Source: Rhizorhabdus sp049889055
GTDB taxonomy: Bacteria > Pseudomonadota > Alphaproteobacteria > Sphingomonadales > Sphingomonadaceae
Length of the DNA: 64,000 nucleotides
Direction of reading: 5' to 3'
Assembly (NCBI RefSeq): GCF_049889055.1
Contig: NZ_JBLTWO010000002.1
Coordinates: forward strand, 310,001 to 374,000
In this document: piece after piece, positions 51,138 through 60,131 of the stretch
Layout: each line of letters starts with the position of its first letter
How positions within the stretch are numbered: position 1 is the stretch's first letter
Position numbers and translations under genes: made by a program
The notes under the pieces: model-generated
What the model was told of the DNA's origin: nothing
The model's input: only the letters and a program-made list of their open reading frames with translations
Databases searched by the model: none

Positions 51138-52151
51138 ATGCCGTATCGTACGGATGGACGTTTGATGCGGGCGTTGATTTGCGAGAGCTGGGGTTTACCC
51201 GAAGATTTATGCGTCCGCGAAATCCCGCCACCCATTGCCGACGGTCCGAATGTGCAGATCGACGTGCGCGCCGCTACCGTAAATTTTGCCGATATCTTGA
51301 TGATCGCGGGCCGATACCAGACGCGGCCCGACCTTCCCTTCACCCCGGGTCTGGACGCCGCGGGCGTGGTTCGGACAGCACCACCGGGGAGCAGTCTGCG
51401 GACTGGCGATCGGGTCGTGGCGATCCTCTGGCATGGCGGGTTTGCGGAGCAGACGTGCGCGGCCGATGCCGAGACCTTTCCCATTCCCGACGCGATGCCG
51501 TTCGACACTGCTGCCGTCCTGGCCAGCTCATATGTGAGCGCGGGGCTGGCGCTGGTCGACGTGGCGCGGCTGCAAGCAGGGGAGACCATGCTCGTGCTGG
51601 GCGCGGGCGGGGGTGCCGGGGTCGCTGCAGTACAGATCGCGAAAGCTTTGGGCGCACGCGTGGTGGCGCTCGCCGGGACTCCCGAAAAACGGGCGCTCGC
51701 CGCGCAGGCCGGGGCCGACTTGGTCGTGCCGTCGACCGCAGCGGATTGGCGCGATCAGGTCGGTGCGTTCGTTGGCGATCGCGGAGCCGACGTCTGTTTC
51801 GACCCGGTCGGGGGAGCCCGCAGCAGCGAAGCGCTGTCCATGCTCGGGTGGGGCGGTCGTCACATCGTGTTCGGCTTTGCGGCAGGGGAGGTGCCCGTCG
51901 TCCCGGCCAATCGGTTGCTGGTCAAGAATCGCGCGATGCTCGGTGTCTCGCTGCGCTATTTTCGCCGCTACCGCGCCGATCGGCTGCACGCGATGATGGC
52001 GCAACTGTTCGACTGGTGGTGGGCCGGGCTGATCGCGCCGGTCGTTACGCGCCGCTATTCGCTGGAGCGCGCGGCAGAGGCCTTGAGTGATCTTGCCGCC
52101 GGGCGTGCCGCGGGAAAACTCGTGATCACGATCGGCGCGCCCGATCAATAG
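51138..52151 (+). CDS. NADPH:quinone oxidoreductase family MDR protein
   Basis: 337 residues. GroES-like domain (LMIAGRYQTRPDLPFTPG, PGLDAAGVV) and Rossmann domain (VLGAGGGAGVAAVQIAKALG), zinc-independent. PYGFA-like GRHIVFGFAAGEVP and KN region are typical of QOR-like enoyl reductases. It may reduce an acyl-thioester enone from the ketosynthase operon, from which it is divergent. A start at 51165 is equally possible. Its end overlaps the convergent dehydrogenase by 7 bp. Confidence 0.9.
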   Translation: MPYRTDGRLMRALICESWGLPEDLCVREIPPPIADGPNVQIDVRAATVNFADILMIAGRYQTRPDLPFTPGLDAAGVVRTAPPGSSLRTGDRVVAILWHGGFAEQTCAADAETFPIPDAMPFDTAAVLASSYVSAGLALVDVARLQAGETMLVLGAGGGAGVAAVQIAKALGARVVALAGTPEKRALAAQAGADLVVPSTAADWRDQVGAFVGDRGADVCFDPVGGARSSEALSMLGWGGRHIVFGFAAGEVPVVPANRLLVKNRAMLGVSLRYFRRYRADRLHAMMAQLFDWWWAGLIAPVVTRRYSLERAAEALSDLAAGRAAGKLVITIGAPDQ

Positions 52152-53308
52152 GATCGCGGCAGGTCGAGGATATGCTCGGCGACATAGCTGTAGATCATGT
52201 TGGTCGAAATCGGCGCGACCTGATAAAGCCGGGTCTCGCGAAATTTGCGCTCGACATCATATTCGGTCGCAAAGCCGAAACCGCCGTGGAACTGAATGCA
52301 GGCGTTCGCCGCTTCCCACGATGCTTCGGCACCAAGATATTTCGCCATATTCGCCTGCGCGCCGCACGGCTCCCCGGCATCATAGCGGCGACAGGCCTCG
52401 AACCGCATCAGATTCGCCGCCTCGACCGCCATGAACGCTTTCGCAATCGGGAATTGGACCCCCTGATTCTGGCCGATCGGTCGGCCGAACACGACGCGCT
52501 CCTTGGCGTACGTCGTCACGCGATCGATAAACCAATAGCCGTCGCCGATGCATTCTGCAGCGATCAACGCGCGTTCGGCGTTCAGGCCTGTCATGATATA
52601 TTTGAAACCCTGCCCTTCCTCTCCGATCAGATTTTCCGCCGGAATTTCGAGATTGTCGAAAAACAGAGCGTTGGTTTCGTGATTGACCATATTGGCGATG
52701 GGACGAACCTCCAGGCCCGATCCGAGCGCCTGCTTGATGTCGACGAGGAAAATCGAAAGACCCTCGGATTTTCGGGATACCTCAGCCAAAGGCGTGGTGC
52801 GGGCCAGCAGGATCATCAGGTCCGAATGGCGGACGCGGCTGATCCACACCTTTTGCCCGTTGACGACATAGCGGTCCCCTTGGCGCACGGCCGTCGTCTT
52901 GATCTTGGTGGTGTCGGTGCCGGTCGTCGGTTCGGTGACGCCCATCGATTGCAGGCGCAGCTCCCCCGTCGCGATCCGGGGTAGGTAGGTTCGCTTCTGT
53001 TCGGCCGAACCGTGTCGGATCAGCGTGGTCATATTGTACATCTGCCCGTGACAGGCACCTGCATTGCCGCCGGACCGGTTGATTTCCTCCATGATCACGG
53101 ATGCGGCGGTAAGTCCGAGACCGGATCCGCCGAATTCCTCCGGGATCAGCGCGGCCATCCATCCCGCTTTGGTCAGTGCATTGACGAACGCCTCGGGATA
53201 GGCACGATCCGCATCGACCTTGCGGAAATATGGGTCGGGAAATTCTGCGCAAAGCGCGCGGACCCCATCGCGGATCGCGTCGTAGCCGGTGCCTGCTGTC
53301 GTCTGCAT
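52145..53308 (-). CDS. acyl-CoA dehydrogenase
   Basis: 387 residues, FAD-dependent acyl-thioester desaturase fold. Family parts: SMGVTEPTTGTDT, YVVNGQKVWIS, GQGFKYIMTGLNAERALIAAE and GGFGFATEYDVERKFRE. The usual base Glu near the C-terminus (xEGTS) is replaced: the site reads YQVAPIST. A Glu in LNAER at the isovaleryl-CoA dehydrogenase position could act instead. The ATG at 53308 has GGGAG upstream. It is the last gene before the tRNA end of the island. Confidence 0.9.
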   Translation of the reverse strand: MQTTAGTGYDAIRDGVRALCAEFPDPYFRKVDADRAYPEAFVNALTKAGWMAALIPEEFGGSGLGLTAASVIMEEINRSGGNAGACHGQMYNMTTLIRHGSAEQKRTYLPRIATGELRLQSMGVTEPTTGTDTTKIKTTAVRQGDRYVVNGQKVWISRVRHSDLMILLARTTPLAEVSRKSEGLSIFLVDIKQALGSGLEVRPIANMVNHETNALFFDNLEIPAENLIGEEGQGFKYIMTGLNAERALIAAECIGDGYWFIDRVTTYAKERVVFGRPIGQNQGVQFPIAKAFMAVEAANLMRFEACRRYDAGEPCGAQANMAKYLGAEASWEAANACIQFHGGFGFATEYDVERKFRETRLYQVAPISTNMIYSYVAEHILDLPRSY

Positions 53309-53970
53309 CAACGGGCGCTCCCTTCCGTGTCCGCACCGTTACGACGGGTCGCCTAGGCGCTCAGTACCCAAGTGCTTCAGACGGAGCATAGTGCTGAGCG
53401 TGGTACGCGAGATCAATGGGAAGATGTGGGCAACGTGGTCGCGTAGCGAAGCGGGCACCAAGCCGAGCGCGCCAAACCTTCTCTGTCGAGGTTCGCTTTG
53501 GCCCGGGCGCAATTGCACCTGCAAACAAGATACCCTCGCGCCCGCGAAGCTCAGAAAGTCAATGGCAACAGCAATTTTGTGGGATTTGCCATCCGCAATC
53601 GGTTGAAAGATTTGTGATTGCGCACTCCATTCTACAGCGGCGGCGAGCTCTGTCGAAACCGAAAGCCGAGCCGAGACTTAGTGGGAGTCGCCGCCGAAAT
53701 CTCAAAGCGGTAGTTTTGCAGATCGTGAAGCGGTCGCGCTACACTGGCACCTCAAGACGGCAGCTTTGGTGCTTCAATTTCCTGAAAGCTGACTGGCCAG
53801 AACCGGCCCAAGTGCCGCCATGGGAGATGGCTGAGGGCCGACGGCGCCTCAGCGGCTCACGACGTGCCGAATAATGCCTCGAGAGCTTAGAAATTATGTT
53901 GGACCGATTGTGGGAGGCTATTCGCCAATATCGTCGCAAACGGATTAAATCCGCCATTTTCCGCTTGACG
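53309..53970. other. 662-bp gene-poor strip at the tRNA end of the island
   Basis: No gene I can support. Open frames here (for example plus-strand 53416-53874) have no family signature, low-complexity Ser/Arg composition and no ribosome binding site. This is where an integrase would be expected beside a tRNA attachment site; nothing in it reads as a tyrosine recombinase, so it may hold a decayed remnant. It must also contain the promoter of the acyl-CoA dehydrogenase gene. Confidence 0.5.
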
Positions 53971-53987
53971 ATGGTGACCCCTACGGG
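53971..53987. repeat. attR-like repeat, 3' end of tRNA-Glu
   Basis: ATGGTGACCCCTACGGG, covering the CCA end, acceptor stem and part of the T arm of tRNA-Glu (minus strand) plus one base. Direct-repeat partner at 18176-18192 with one mismatch. Confidence 0.6.
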
Positions 53988-54047
53988 ACTCGAACCCGTG
54001 TTTTCGCCGTGAGAGGGCGACGTCCTGGACCGCTAGACGAAGGGGCC
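53972..54047 (-). tRNA. tRNA-Glu (CTC)
   Basis: 76 nt including an encoded CCA. Acceptor pairs GGCCCCT with AGGGGTC (one G-U), discriminator A; anticodon loop CTCTCAC with anticodon CTC (54011-54013); T arm ACGGG/CCCGT around TTCGAGT. It is the apparent integration site of the island on its 3' side and is intact. Confidence 0.95.
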
Positions 54048-54183
54048 GTGCTGCGGAGCGGCGTCATTATGAAGGGGGCGGGGGGGAGTCAAGCGAAAGC
54101 TGATGGCCGGCAGCGATCCTCGGACAATCGCAGGGAGAAATACGAAATAGCCTCGGGCAGGCCGATGCTGCTAGCTTGCGGCC

Positions 54184-54369
54184 ATGCGAACGGACACTGA
54201 TGTAACCGACGAAGCGATGGGCCTCATTGCCCTTCATGGCGAGCAGGCCGTGCCGGCGCTGCTGGAGCGGATTGCCCAGGCCGTGCGCCGGTCCGACGAT
54301 GATCTGGTGGCGATGCTCGACCGGATTCTCCAGTGCATAGAGCGCACTCTGGAACAGCCGAAACACTGA
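54184..54369 (+). CDS. small conserved-type protein (DUF6961-like)
   Basis: 61 residues, acidic and helical. AMGLIALHGEQAVPALLERI and the following DDLVAMLDRILQ helix resemble short sphingomonad proteins of the DUF6961 kind, whose function is unknown. Codon use looks coding, but the ribosome binding site is weak. Lies between tRNA-Glu and the DAHP synthase gene, which is convergent. Confidence 0.55.
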   Translation: MRTDTDVTDEAMGLIALHGEQAVPALLERIAQAVRRSDDDLVAMLDRILQCIERTLEQPKH

Positions 54370-54433
54370 TTTCCGGGGCGAGCGGAGCGGAGCCGGCGCC
54401 CGCCATCGGACATCCGGCTCCTCCCTGACGCGA

Positions 54434-55810
54434 TCAGGCCGCTGCCCGCTCGCGCTCCTTCATTTCCTGGTTGAGCATCTCGGCGAGCAGGAAGGCCAGT
54501 TCGATGCTCTGGCCCGCGTTGAGGCGCGGGTCGCAATGGGTGTGGTAGCGGTCGGCGAGATTCTCGTTGGTGAGCGCCATCGCACCGCCGGTGCACTCGG
54601 TCACGTTCTGGCCGGTCATTTCGGCATGGATGCCGCCGCCATGGGTCCCCTCGGCGCGGTGGACGGCGAAGAAGCCGCGCACCTCGTCGAGAATGCGGTC
54701 GAACGGCCGGGTCTTGTAGCCGTTCGGCGCCTTGACGACATTGCCGTGCATCGGATCGCATGACCAGACGACCTGGCGTCCCTCGCGCTTCACGGCGCGG
54801 ACGAGCGCGGGCAGGTGCTTCTCGATTTTGTCGTGGCCATAGCGGGTGATCAGCGTGATGCGGCCCGGCTGGCGGTTCGGATCGAGCGTGTCGAGCATCC
54901 GCAGCAACGCGTCGGGCTCAAGACTCGGTCCGCATTTCAGGCCGATCGGATTGTGAATCCCGCGCAGGAACTCGACATGTGCCGAGCCTTCGAAGCGGGT
55001 ACGGTCGCCGATCCACAGGAAATGCGCCGAGGTGTCGTAATATTCGCCCGCATTGAGGCTGTCCTCGCGGGTCATCGCCTGCTCATAGGGGAGGAGCAGC
55101 GCCTCATGGCTGGTGAAGAAATCGGTGCCCTTCAGCTGGGGCACCGTCTCCGGGTTGATCCCGCAGGCGGCCATGAAGTCGAGCGCGTCGCCGATCCGCT
55201 TGGCGACTTCGCCATATTGCGCCGCCCAGGGGCTGCGGCCCATGAAGTCGAGCGTCCAGGCGTGGACCTGATGCAGATTGGCATAGCCGCCCTGGGCGAA
55301 GGCGCGCAGCAGGTTGAGCGTTGCTGCCGACTGGCTGTAGGCGCGGATCATCCGCTGCGGATCGGGCTGGCGCGAGGCCTCTTCGAAGCCGATGTCGTTG
55401 ACGATGTCGCCACGATAGCTCGGCAGCGATACGCCATCGATCTCCTCGGTCGCGGCCGAGCGCGGCTTGGCGAACTGGCCTGCCATGCGGCCGACCTTCA
55501 CGATCGGCAGCTTGGATGCATAGGTCAGGACAACTGCCATCTGCAGCAGCACGCGGAAGGTATCGCGGATGTTGTTCGGGTGGAACTCCGCAAAGCTCTC
55601 GGCGCAGTCGCCGCCCTGCAGGAGAAAGGCTTTGCCGGCCGCAACCTGCGCCAGGGCGCCGCGAAGACCGCGCGCCTCGCCGGCAAAAACCAGCGGCGGG
55701 TAGCTCGAAAGTTCCTTCTCGGCTGCTGCCAGAAGCTGCTGATCCGGATAATCCGGCATCTGCACTGCCTTATGCTCACGCCAGCTCGCGGGCGTCCAAT
55801 TCTTAGCCAT
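54434..55810 (-). CDS. class II 3-deoxy-7-phosphoheptulonate synthase
   Basis: 458 residues. First step of the shikimate pathway: condensation of erythrose-4-phosphate and phosphoenolpyruvate. Plant/actinobacterial class II markers: LLQGGDCAESFAEF (metal-binding Cys), VGRMAGQFAKPRS, LPSYRGDIVN, WSCDPMHGN and the HAEMTGQNVTEC Glu. The ATG at 55810 has GGAACGGG upstream; the GTG at 55822 is less likely. Monocistronic by context. An 8-bp GC hairpin without T run follows (54389-54421). Confidence 0.96.
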   Translation of the reverse strand: MAKNWTPASWREHKAVQMPDYPDQQLLAAAEKELSSYPPLVFAGEARGLRGALAQVAAGKAFLLQGGDCAESFAEFHPNNIRDTFRVLLQMAVVLTYASKLPIVKVGRMAGQFAKPRSAATEEIDGVSLPSYRGDIVNDIGFEEASRQPDPQRMIRAYSQSAATLNLLRAFAQGGYANLHQVHAWTLDFMGRSPWAAQYGEVAKRIGDALDFMAACGINPETVPQLKGTDFFTSHEALLLPYEQAMTREDSLNAGEYYDTSAHFLWIGDRTRFEGSAHVEFLRGIHNPIGLKCGPSLEPDALLRMLDTLDPNRQPGRITLITRYGHDKIEKHLPALVRAVKREGRQVVWSCDPMHGNVVKAPNGYKTRPFDRILDEVRGFFAVHRAEGTHGGGIHAEMTGQNVTECTGGAMALTNENLADRYHTHCDPRLNAGQSIELAFLLAEMLNQEMKERERAAA

Positions 55811-55890
55811 ATCCCGTTCCACTCGTTAATCGGCGGCTCCCCATGCGCGCCGGGGGCGGGAAAGGCAAGCGCAGGGCAGCTATCGGGTCG

Positions 55891-57039
55891 TCAACCTGCG
55901 GTTTGCTCGATCGGACGCGCGGTGCCGCGTGCCTTGCGCGCCGCATAGGCATTGGCAAAGCCGGCCAGCAGCCCTGCGCTGCTGATGCAGAGCGCGATAT
56001 AGGCGTCGTGGTTGGGTGCGAACTGGATCCAGATGAAGCCGGCAGCATAGCTGAGCGCGACGCTGACGACGAAGGTCTGCAGCGAGTTGGAGCCGATGAT
56101 CGCGCATTGGCGCATCGGCCAGGTCCGCTGCAGCCGCGGCCACATCCAAAGGATGCTCATGATCAGCCAGCAGACCGACAGGGCATGGGCGACCCGCACC
56201 GGCCCGATGCGGATCTTGCTCTGGTAGAGCACCTGATAGGAGAACCATTGCTGCGACAGGAACAGCAGGGTCAGCCCGGTAAAGATCAGCACCGGCGCGA
56301 TCAGCCAGAGCCAATTGCCCTCGGCGCGCCGTTCGATGCGGGCCAGCAGGCGGAAGCGTCCGGCGGCGAGCGCGCCGAAGAAGACCAGCTGCCAGGAAGC
56401 GGGGTTGAAGTTCCACAGCCAGTCGCCGATCGGCGAGCCGCCATGAATGTTGAACCAGGGATGCTGGTGGGCGAACCAGTAGAGCCCTGCAGAGACAGCG
56501 ACGGCGACAAGGGTGTTCCACCGAAGCAGCACCGCAAACAGCGGAGCGCTCGCCAGCAATACCATATAGGTGACCAGGATTTCGAGGCAGTAAGGTTGGA
56601 TGTACAGCAGCAGGAAATCGACGACCGAGCCCGGCCCACGTGCGATGAAATAGTCGTAGAAGCTGAGCCGGGCGAGGTCCTTCGAAAAGATGCAGAGCGG
56701 CACCAGGACGAGGAACAGCGCCAGATTATACACATAGAGCTTACCCGCCCGGCGCCAGACCGTGCCGGCGAAATCGAGCGGTTTCGGATTCTTGTCGGCG
56801 CTGAAATAGACCGCGCCTACCAGATAACCCGACAACAGGAAGAAGACCTCGGCTGCGCTGGAGAAGCCCCACAGGGTTAGCGTCGGAAACTGCATACCGA
56901 CCATGTGCATCCGGTCGGTGAAGCCGGTGATGTGGTTGATCGTGATCGTCAGCAGCGCCAGCCCGCGCAATATGTCGATGCTGGCGTCCCGGGTTCGGGG
57001 TGCGGGCCGAGCGGCGGGGCTTATTGAGGCAGCTGTCAC
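55891..57039 (-). CDS. opgC: OpgC-domain membrane acyltransferase
   Basis: 382 residues, about 10 membrane helices. The N-terminus RDASIDILRGLALLTITINH and SAAEVFFLLSGYLVGAVYF are typical of the OpgC group of acyltransferase-3-like proteins, which succinylate osmoregulated periplasmic glucans. Substrate here is inferred by family. Divergent from lon across a 134-bp gap. Confidence 0.88.
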   Translation of the reverse strand: MTAASISPAARPAPRTRDASIDILRGLALLTITINHITGFTDRMHMVGMQFPTLTLWGFSSAAEVFFLLSGYLVGAVYFSADKNPKPLDFAGTVWRRAGKLYVYNLALFLVLVPLCIFSKDLARLSFYDYFIARGPGSVVDFLLLYIQPYCLEILVTYMVLLASAPLFAVLLRWNTLVAVAVSAGLYWFAHQHPWFNIHGGSPIGDWLWNFNPASWQLVFFGALAAGRFRLLARIERRAEGNWLWLIAPVLIFTGLTLLFLSQQWFSYQVLYQSKIRIGPVRVAHALSVCWLIMSILWMWPRLQRTWPMRQCAIIGSNSLQTFVVSVALSYAAGFIWIQFAPNHDAYIALCISSAGLLAGFANAYAARKARGTARPIEQTAG

Positions 57040-57173
57040 GGCCGCGCCTTACAGCAGGGGCAGGGAAAATTACAACTTCGTACCACTAAAGCGCTCCATT
57101 CATTGATCCTGAACAGGTCGGCGCCCATATAGCCTCTGTGGCGTGCTCCCGCAGCGCGCCGATCGGAGAATAG

Positions 57174-59576
57174 ATGACTGAGAATCTGCCTGTACTGCCG
57201 CTGCGCGATATCGTTGTGTTTCCCCACATGATCGTGCCGCTGTTCGTTGGCCGGGAAAAATCGGTTGCCGCGCTCGAAAGCGCCATGGCCGCCGACAAGT
57301 CGATTTTTCTCGTCGCGCAGCTCGATCCCGCCGAGGACGATCCGGACCGCGATGCCCTCTATGACGTTGGCGTCGTCGCGACCGTGTTGCAGCTGCTGAA
57401 GCTACCCGACGGCACTGTTCGCGTGCTCGTCGAAGGTAAGCAGCGCGCGCGTCTGGCCGAATTGAGCGAGGATTCGGCGCATCTGACCGCCTCGGTCGAC
57501 CTGATCGAGGATATCGCCGCCGAAGGCACCGAGATCTCGGCGCTGATGCGGTCGGTCGTCGACCAGTTCGAAAATTATGCGCGCCTCAACAAGAAGCTGC
57601 CGGCCGAGACCTCGGTCCAGCTGGGGCAGATCGACGATGCCTCCAAGCTGGCGGATGCGGTCGCCGCCAACATCTCGATCAAGGTTGCCGACAAGCAGGC
57701 GCTGCTGATCGAACTCGACCCTGCCAAGCGCCTCGAAATGGCGTTCGCCCTCATGGAGGGCGAACTGGGCGTGCTGCAGGTCGAGAAGAAGATCCGCAGC
57801 CGCGTCAAGCGGCAGATGGAGAAGACGCAGCGCGAATATTATCTGAACGAGCAGCTGAAAGCGATCCAGCGCGAGTTGGGGAACTCCGATGGCGAGGATG
57901 GCGGCGACGAGCTGGCCGAACTCGCTTCGAAGATCGCCAAGCTCAAGCTGTCGAAGGAAGCGCGCAGCAAGGCCAATGCGGAGCTGAAGAAGCTTCGCGC
58001 CATGGCGCCGATGTCGGCAGAAGCGACCGTGGTGCGTAATTATCTCGACGTGCTGCTTGGCCTGCCCTGGGGCAAGAAGTCGAAGCTCAAGAAGGATATC
58101 GCTGCCGCTCAGGCCGTGCTCGATGCGGACCATCACGGGCTCGAGAAGGTCAAGGACCGGATCGTCGAATATCTGGCGGTCCAGGCGCGCACCAACAAGC
58201 TTAAGGGACCGATCCTGTGCCTCGTCGGCCCGCCCGGTGTCGGCAAGACCTCGCTCGGCCGTTCGATCGCCAAGGCGACCGGCCGCGAGTTCGTCCGCCA
58301 GTCGCTCGGTGGCGTGCGGGACGAAGCCGAAATTCGCGGCCACCGCCGGACCTATATCGGTTCGCTGCCGGGCAAGATCGTGACCAACCTGAAGAAGGCC
58401 GGCACGTCGAACCCGCTGTTCCTGCTCGACGAAATCGACAAGCTCGGCCAGGATTTCCGCGGCGATCCTGCTTCGGCGTTGCTCGAGGTGCTCGATCCGG
58501 AGCAGAACAACAAGTTCCAGGACCATTATCTGGAGATCGACGTCGATCTTTCGGATGTCATGTTCGTGTGCACCGCGAACAGCCTGAACCTGCCGCAGCC
58601 GCTGCTCGATCGCATGGAGATCATCCGTCTCGAGGGATACACCGAGGACGAGAAGGTCGAGATCGCGCGCGAGCATCTGCTGGACAAGCAGATCGACGCC
58701 CATGGGCTGAAGGCGGAGGAATTCGAGCTGACCGAGGGCGGCCTGCGCGACCTGATCCGCTATTATACCCGCGAGGCCGGCGTGCGTACGCTGGAGCGCG
58801 AGATCGCGAAGCTGGCGCGTAAGAGCCTGCGGCGTATCCTGGAGGGCAAGGAAAGCCGGGTGGTCATAACCCCCGACAACCTGTCCGATTTCGCCGGCGT
58901 CCGGAAATATCGCTTCGGTGTGGGCGAGGAAGAGGATCAGGTCGGCGCGGTGACGGGTCTGGCCTGGACCGAGGTCGGCGGCGAGCTGCTGACGATCGAG
59001 GCCGTGACCGTGCCCGGCAAGGGAGCGATCAACACGACCGGAAAGCTCGGCGACGTGATGAAGGAGAGCGTCCAGGCGGCGTACAGCTTCGTAAAGGCGC
59101 GGGCTCCGGCCTATGGCATCAAGCCCAGCCTGATCGCGCGCAAGGACATCCACATCCACCTTCCCGAGGGAGCGGTGCCGAAGGATGGACCGTCGGCGGG
59201 TATCGGCCTGACCACCGCGATCGTCTCCACACTCACCGGCATTCCGGTGCGCAAGGAGATCGCGATGACGGGTGAGGTGACCCTGCGCGGCCGCGTCCTG
59301 CCGATTGGCGGTCTCAAGGAGAAGCTGCTCGCAGCGCTGCGCGGGGGCATCACCACCGTGCTGATCCCCAAGGAGAATGAGAAGGATCTGGTCGAGATCC
59401 CCTCGACGATCCGCGAGGGGCTGAAGATCATCCCGGTCAGCCATGTCGACGAGGTGCTCGAACTGGCGCTGGCCGGTCGCCTGACCGCGATCGATTGGAC
59501 CGAGGCCGACGAACTTGCTCTCACTCTGAAAGGCGCGACGAGCCCCGACGGCAGCGAGGTCCAGGTCCGGCATTGA
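57174..59576 (+). CDS. lon: ATP-dependent protease Lon
   Basis: 800 residues. N-terminal substrate-recognition domain (LPVLPLRDIVVFPHMIVPLF), AAA+ ATPase with Walker A GPPGVGKT (352-359) and Walker B FLLDEIDK, and serine-lysine protease domain with Ser674 (KDGPSAGIG) and the Lys in GGLKEKLLAA. Degrades misfolded and regulatory proteins in the cytosol. A heat-shock-like promoter could lie at about 57102-57132 (ATTGAT and CCCATATAG), but the match is weak. Confidence 0.97.
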   Translation: MTENLPVLPLRDIVVFPHMIVPLFVGREKSVAALESAMAADKSIFLVAQLDPAEDDPDRDALYDVGVVATVLQLLKLPDGTVRVLVEGKQRARLAELSEDSAHLTASVDLIEDIAAEGTEISALMRSVVDQFENYARLNKKLPAETSVQLGQIDDASKLADAVAANISIKVADKQALLIELDPAKRLEMAFALMEGELGVLQVEKKIRSRVKRQMEKTQREYYLNEQLKAIQRELGNSDGEDGGDELAELASKIAKLKLSKEARSKANAELKKLRAMAPMSAEATVVRNYLDVLLGLPWGKKSKLKKDIAAAQAVLDADHHGLEKVKDRIVEYLAVQARTNKLKGPILCLVGPPGVGKTSLGRSIAKATGREFVRQSLGGVRDEAEIRGHRRTYIGSLPGKIVTNLKKAGTSNPLFLLDEIDKLGQDFRGDPASALLEVLDPEQNNKFQDHYLEIDVDLSDVMFVCTANSLNLPQPLLDRMEIIRLEGYTEDEKVEIAREHLLDKQIDAHGLKAEEFELTEGGLRDLIRYYTREAGVRTLEREIAKLARKSLRRILEGKESRVVITPDNLSDFAGVRKYRFGVGEEEDQVGAVTGLAWTEVGGELLTIEAVTVPGKGAINTTGKLGDVMKESVQAAYSFVKARAPAYGIKPSLIARKDIHIHLPEGAVPKDGPSAGIGLTTAIVSTLTGIPVRKEIAMTGEVTLRGRVLPIGGLKEKLLAALRGGITTVLIPKENEKDLVEIPSTIREGLKIIPVSHVDEVLELALAGRLTAIDWTEADELALTLKGATSPDGSEVQVRH

Positions 59577-59584
59577 TGAACGGG

Positions 59585-59618
59585 GCGGGGCTGCCGGCAT
59601 TTGGTGGCCCCGCTTCCT
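59585..59618 (+). terminator. weak hairpin after lon
   Basis: GCGGGGC (59585-59591) pairs with GCCCCGC (59607-59613), followed only by TTCCTCC. It separates convergent lon and greB; the short T content makes intrinsic termination uncertain. Confidence 0.35.
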
Positions 59619-59633
59619 CCATTCGGATGAAAC

Positions 59634-60131
59634 TCAGGCGTCCGGGTAGGCGATCGCCACTATCTCATAATCGCGCGTCCCGCCGGGCAGGCTGACGCGG
59701 CGCACATCCCCCACCGCAGCGCCTTTGAGCGCCATCGCGAGCGGCGAATACCAGTTGATCCGACCCTGCGAGGCATCGGCCTCGTCGGTTCCCACCAGGG
59801 TCAGCATCCGCTCCTCGTCATCCTCATCGACGATCGTCACGGTCGCGCCGAAGAAGACCCGGCTGCGATCCTCCTGGCGCGCCGGATCGACCACCTTGGC
59901 CGATTTCATGCGGCGCGACAGATGGCCGAGTTCGCGGTCGATCTCGCGCAGTTTCTTGCGACCATAGATATAGTCGCCATTTTCCGATCGATCGCCATTG
60001 CCCGCCGCCCAGCTGATGACCTCCACGAGCGCCGGGCGATCGACGCCGAAAAGCTGTTCATAGCGGGCGCGCATCGCGGCAAAACCGGCCGGGGTGATAT
60101 AATTGGGGCGATCCTGTCCCAACCGATTCAC
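59634..60131 (-). CDS. greB: transcript cleavage factor GreB
   Basis: 165 residues. N-terminal coiled coil with the acidic tip in GDRSENGDYIYGRKKL, which enters the RNA polymerase channel and stimulates cleavage of backtracked RNA, then a C-terminal FKBP-like domain (YSPLAMALKGAAVGD). The YIYGRKK spelling favours GreB over GreA. Its ATG overlaps the stop of the RNA methyltransferase gene. Confidence 0.92.
   Translation of the reverse strand: MNRLGQDRPNYITPAGFAAMRARYEQLFGVDRPALVEVISWAAGNGDRSENGDYIYGRKKLREIDRELGHLSRRMKSAKVVDPARQEDRSRVFFGATVTIVDEDDEERMLTLVGTDEADASQGRINWYSPLAMALKGAAVGDVRRVSLPGGTRDYEIVAIAYPDA

Larger units (their letters stand above)
18176..53987. mobile_element. putative genomic island at tRNA-Glu
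   Basis: About 35.8 kb bounded by a 17-bp direct repeat (16 of 17 identical). One copy is the 3' end of the tRNA-Glu(CTC) gene (53971-53987) and the other is at 18176-18192. The island lies on the 3' side of the tRNA, the standard geometry for integration into a tRNA gene. Its contents (hydantoinase, avidin-like, protease, ligase and ketosynthase genes) are accessory, while both flanks are core. No integrase, relaxase or phage gene was recognised, so it would be immobile now. Boundaries are inference from the repeat. Confidence 0.6.

Noticed and set aside
53416..53874. Open frame of 152 codons near the tRNA as an integrase remnant
   Set aside because: No recombinase motif (Arg-His-Arg-Tyr), no ribosome binding site and a low-complexity composition.
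57102..57132. Heat-shock promoter of lon
   Set aside because: Both boxes deviate from consensus and the spacing is off, so it is mentioned only in the lon entry.
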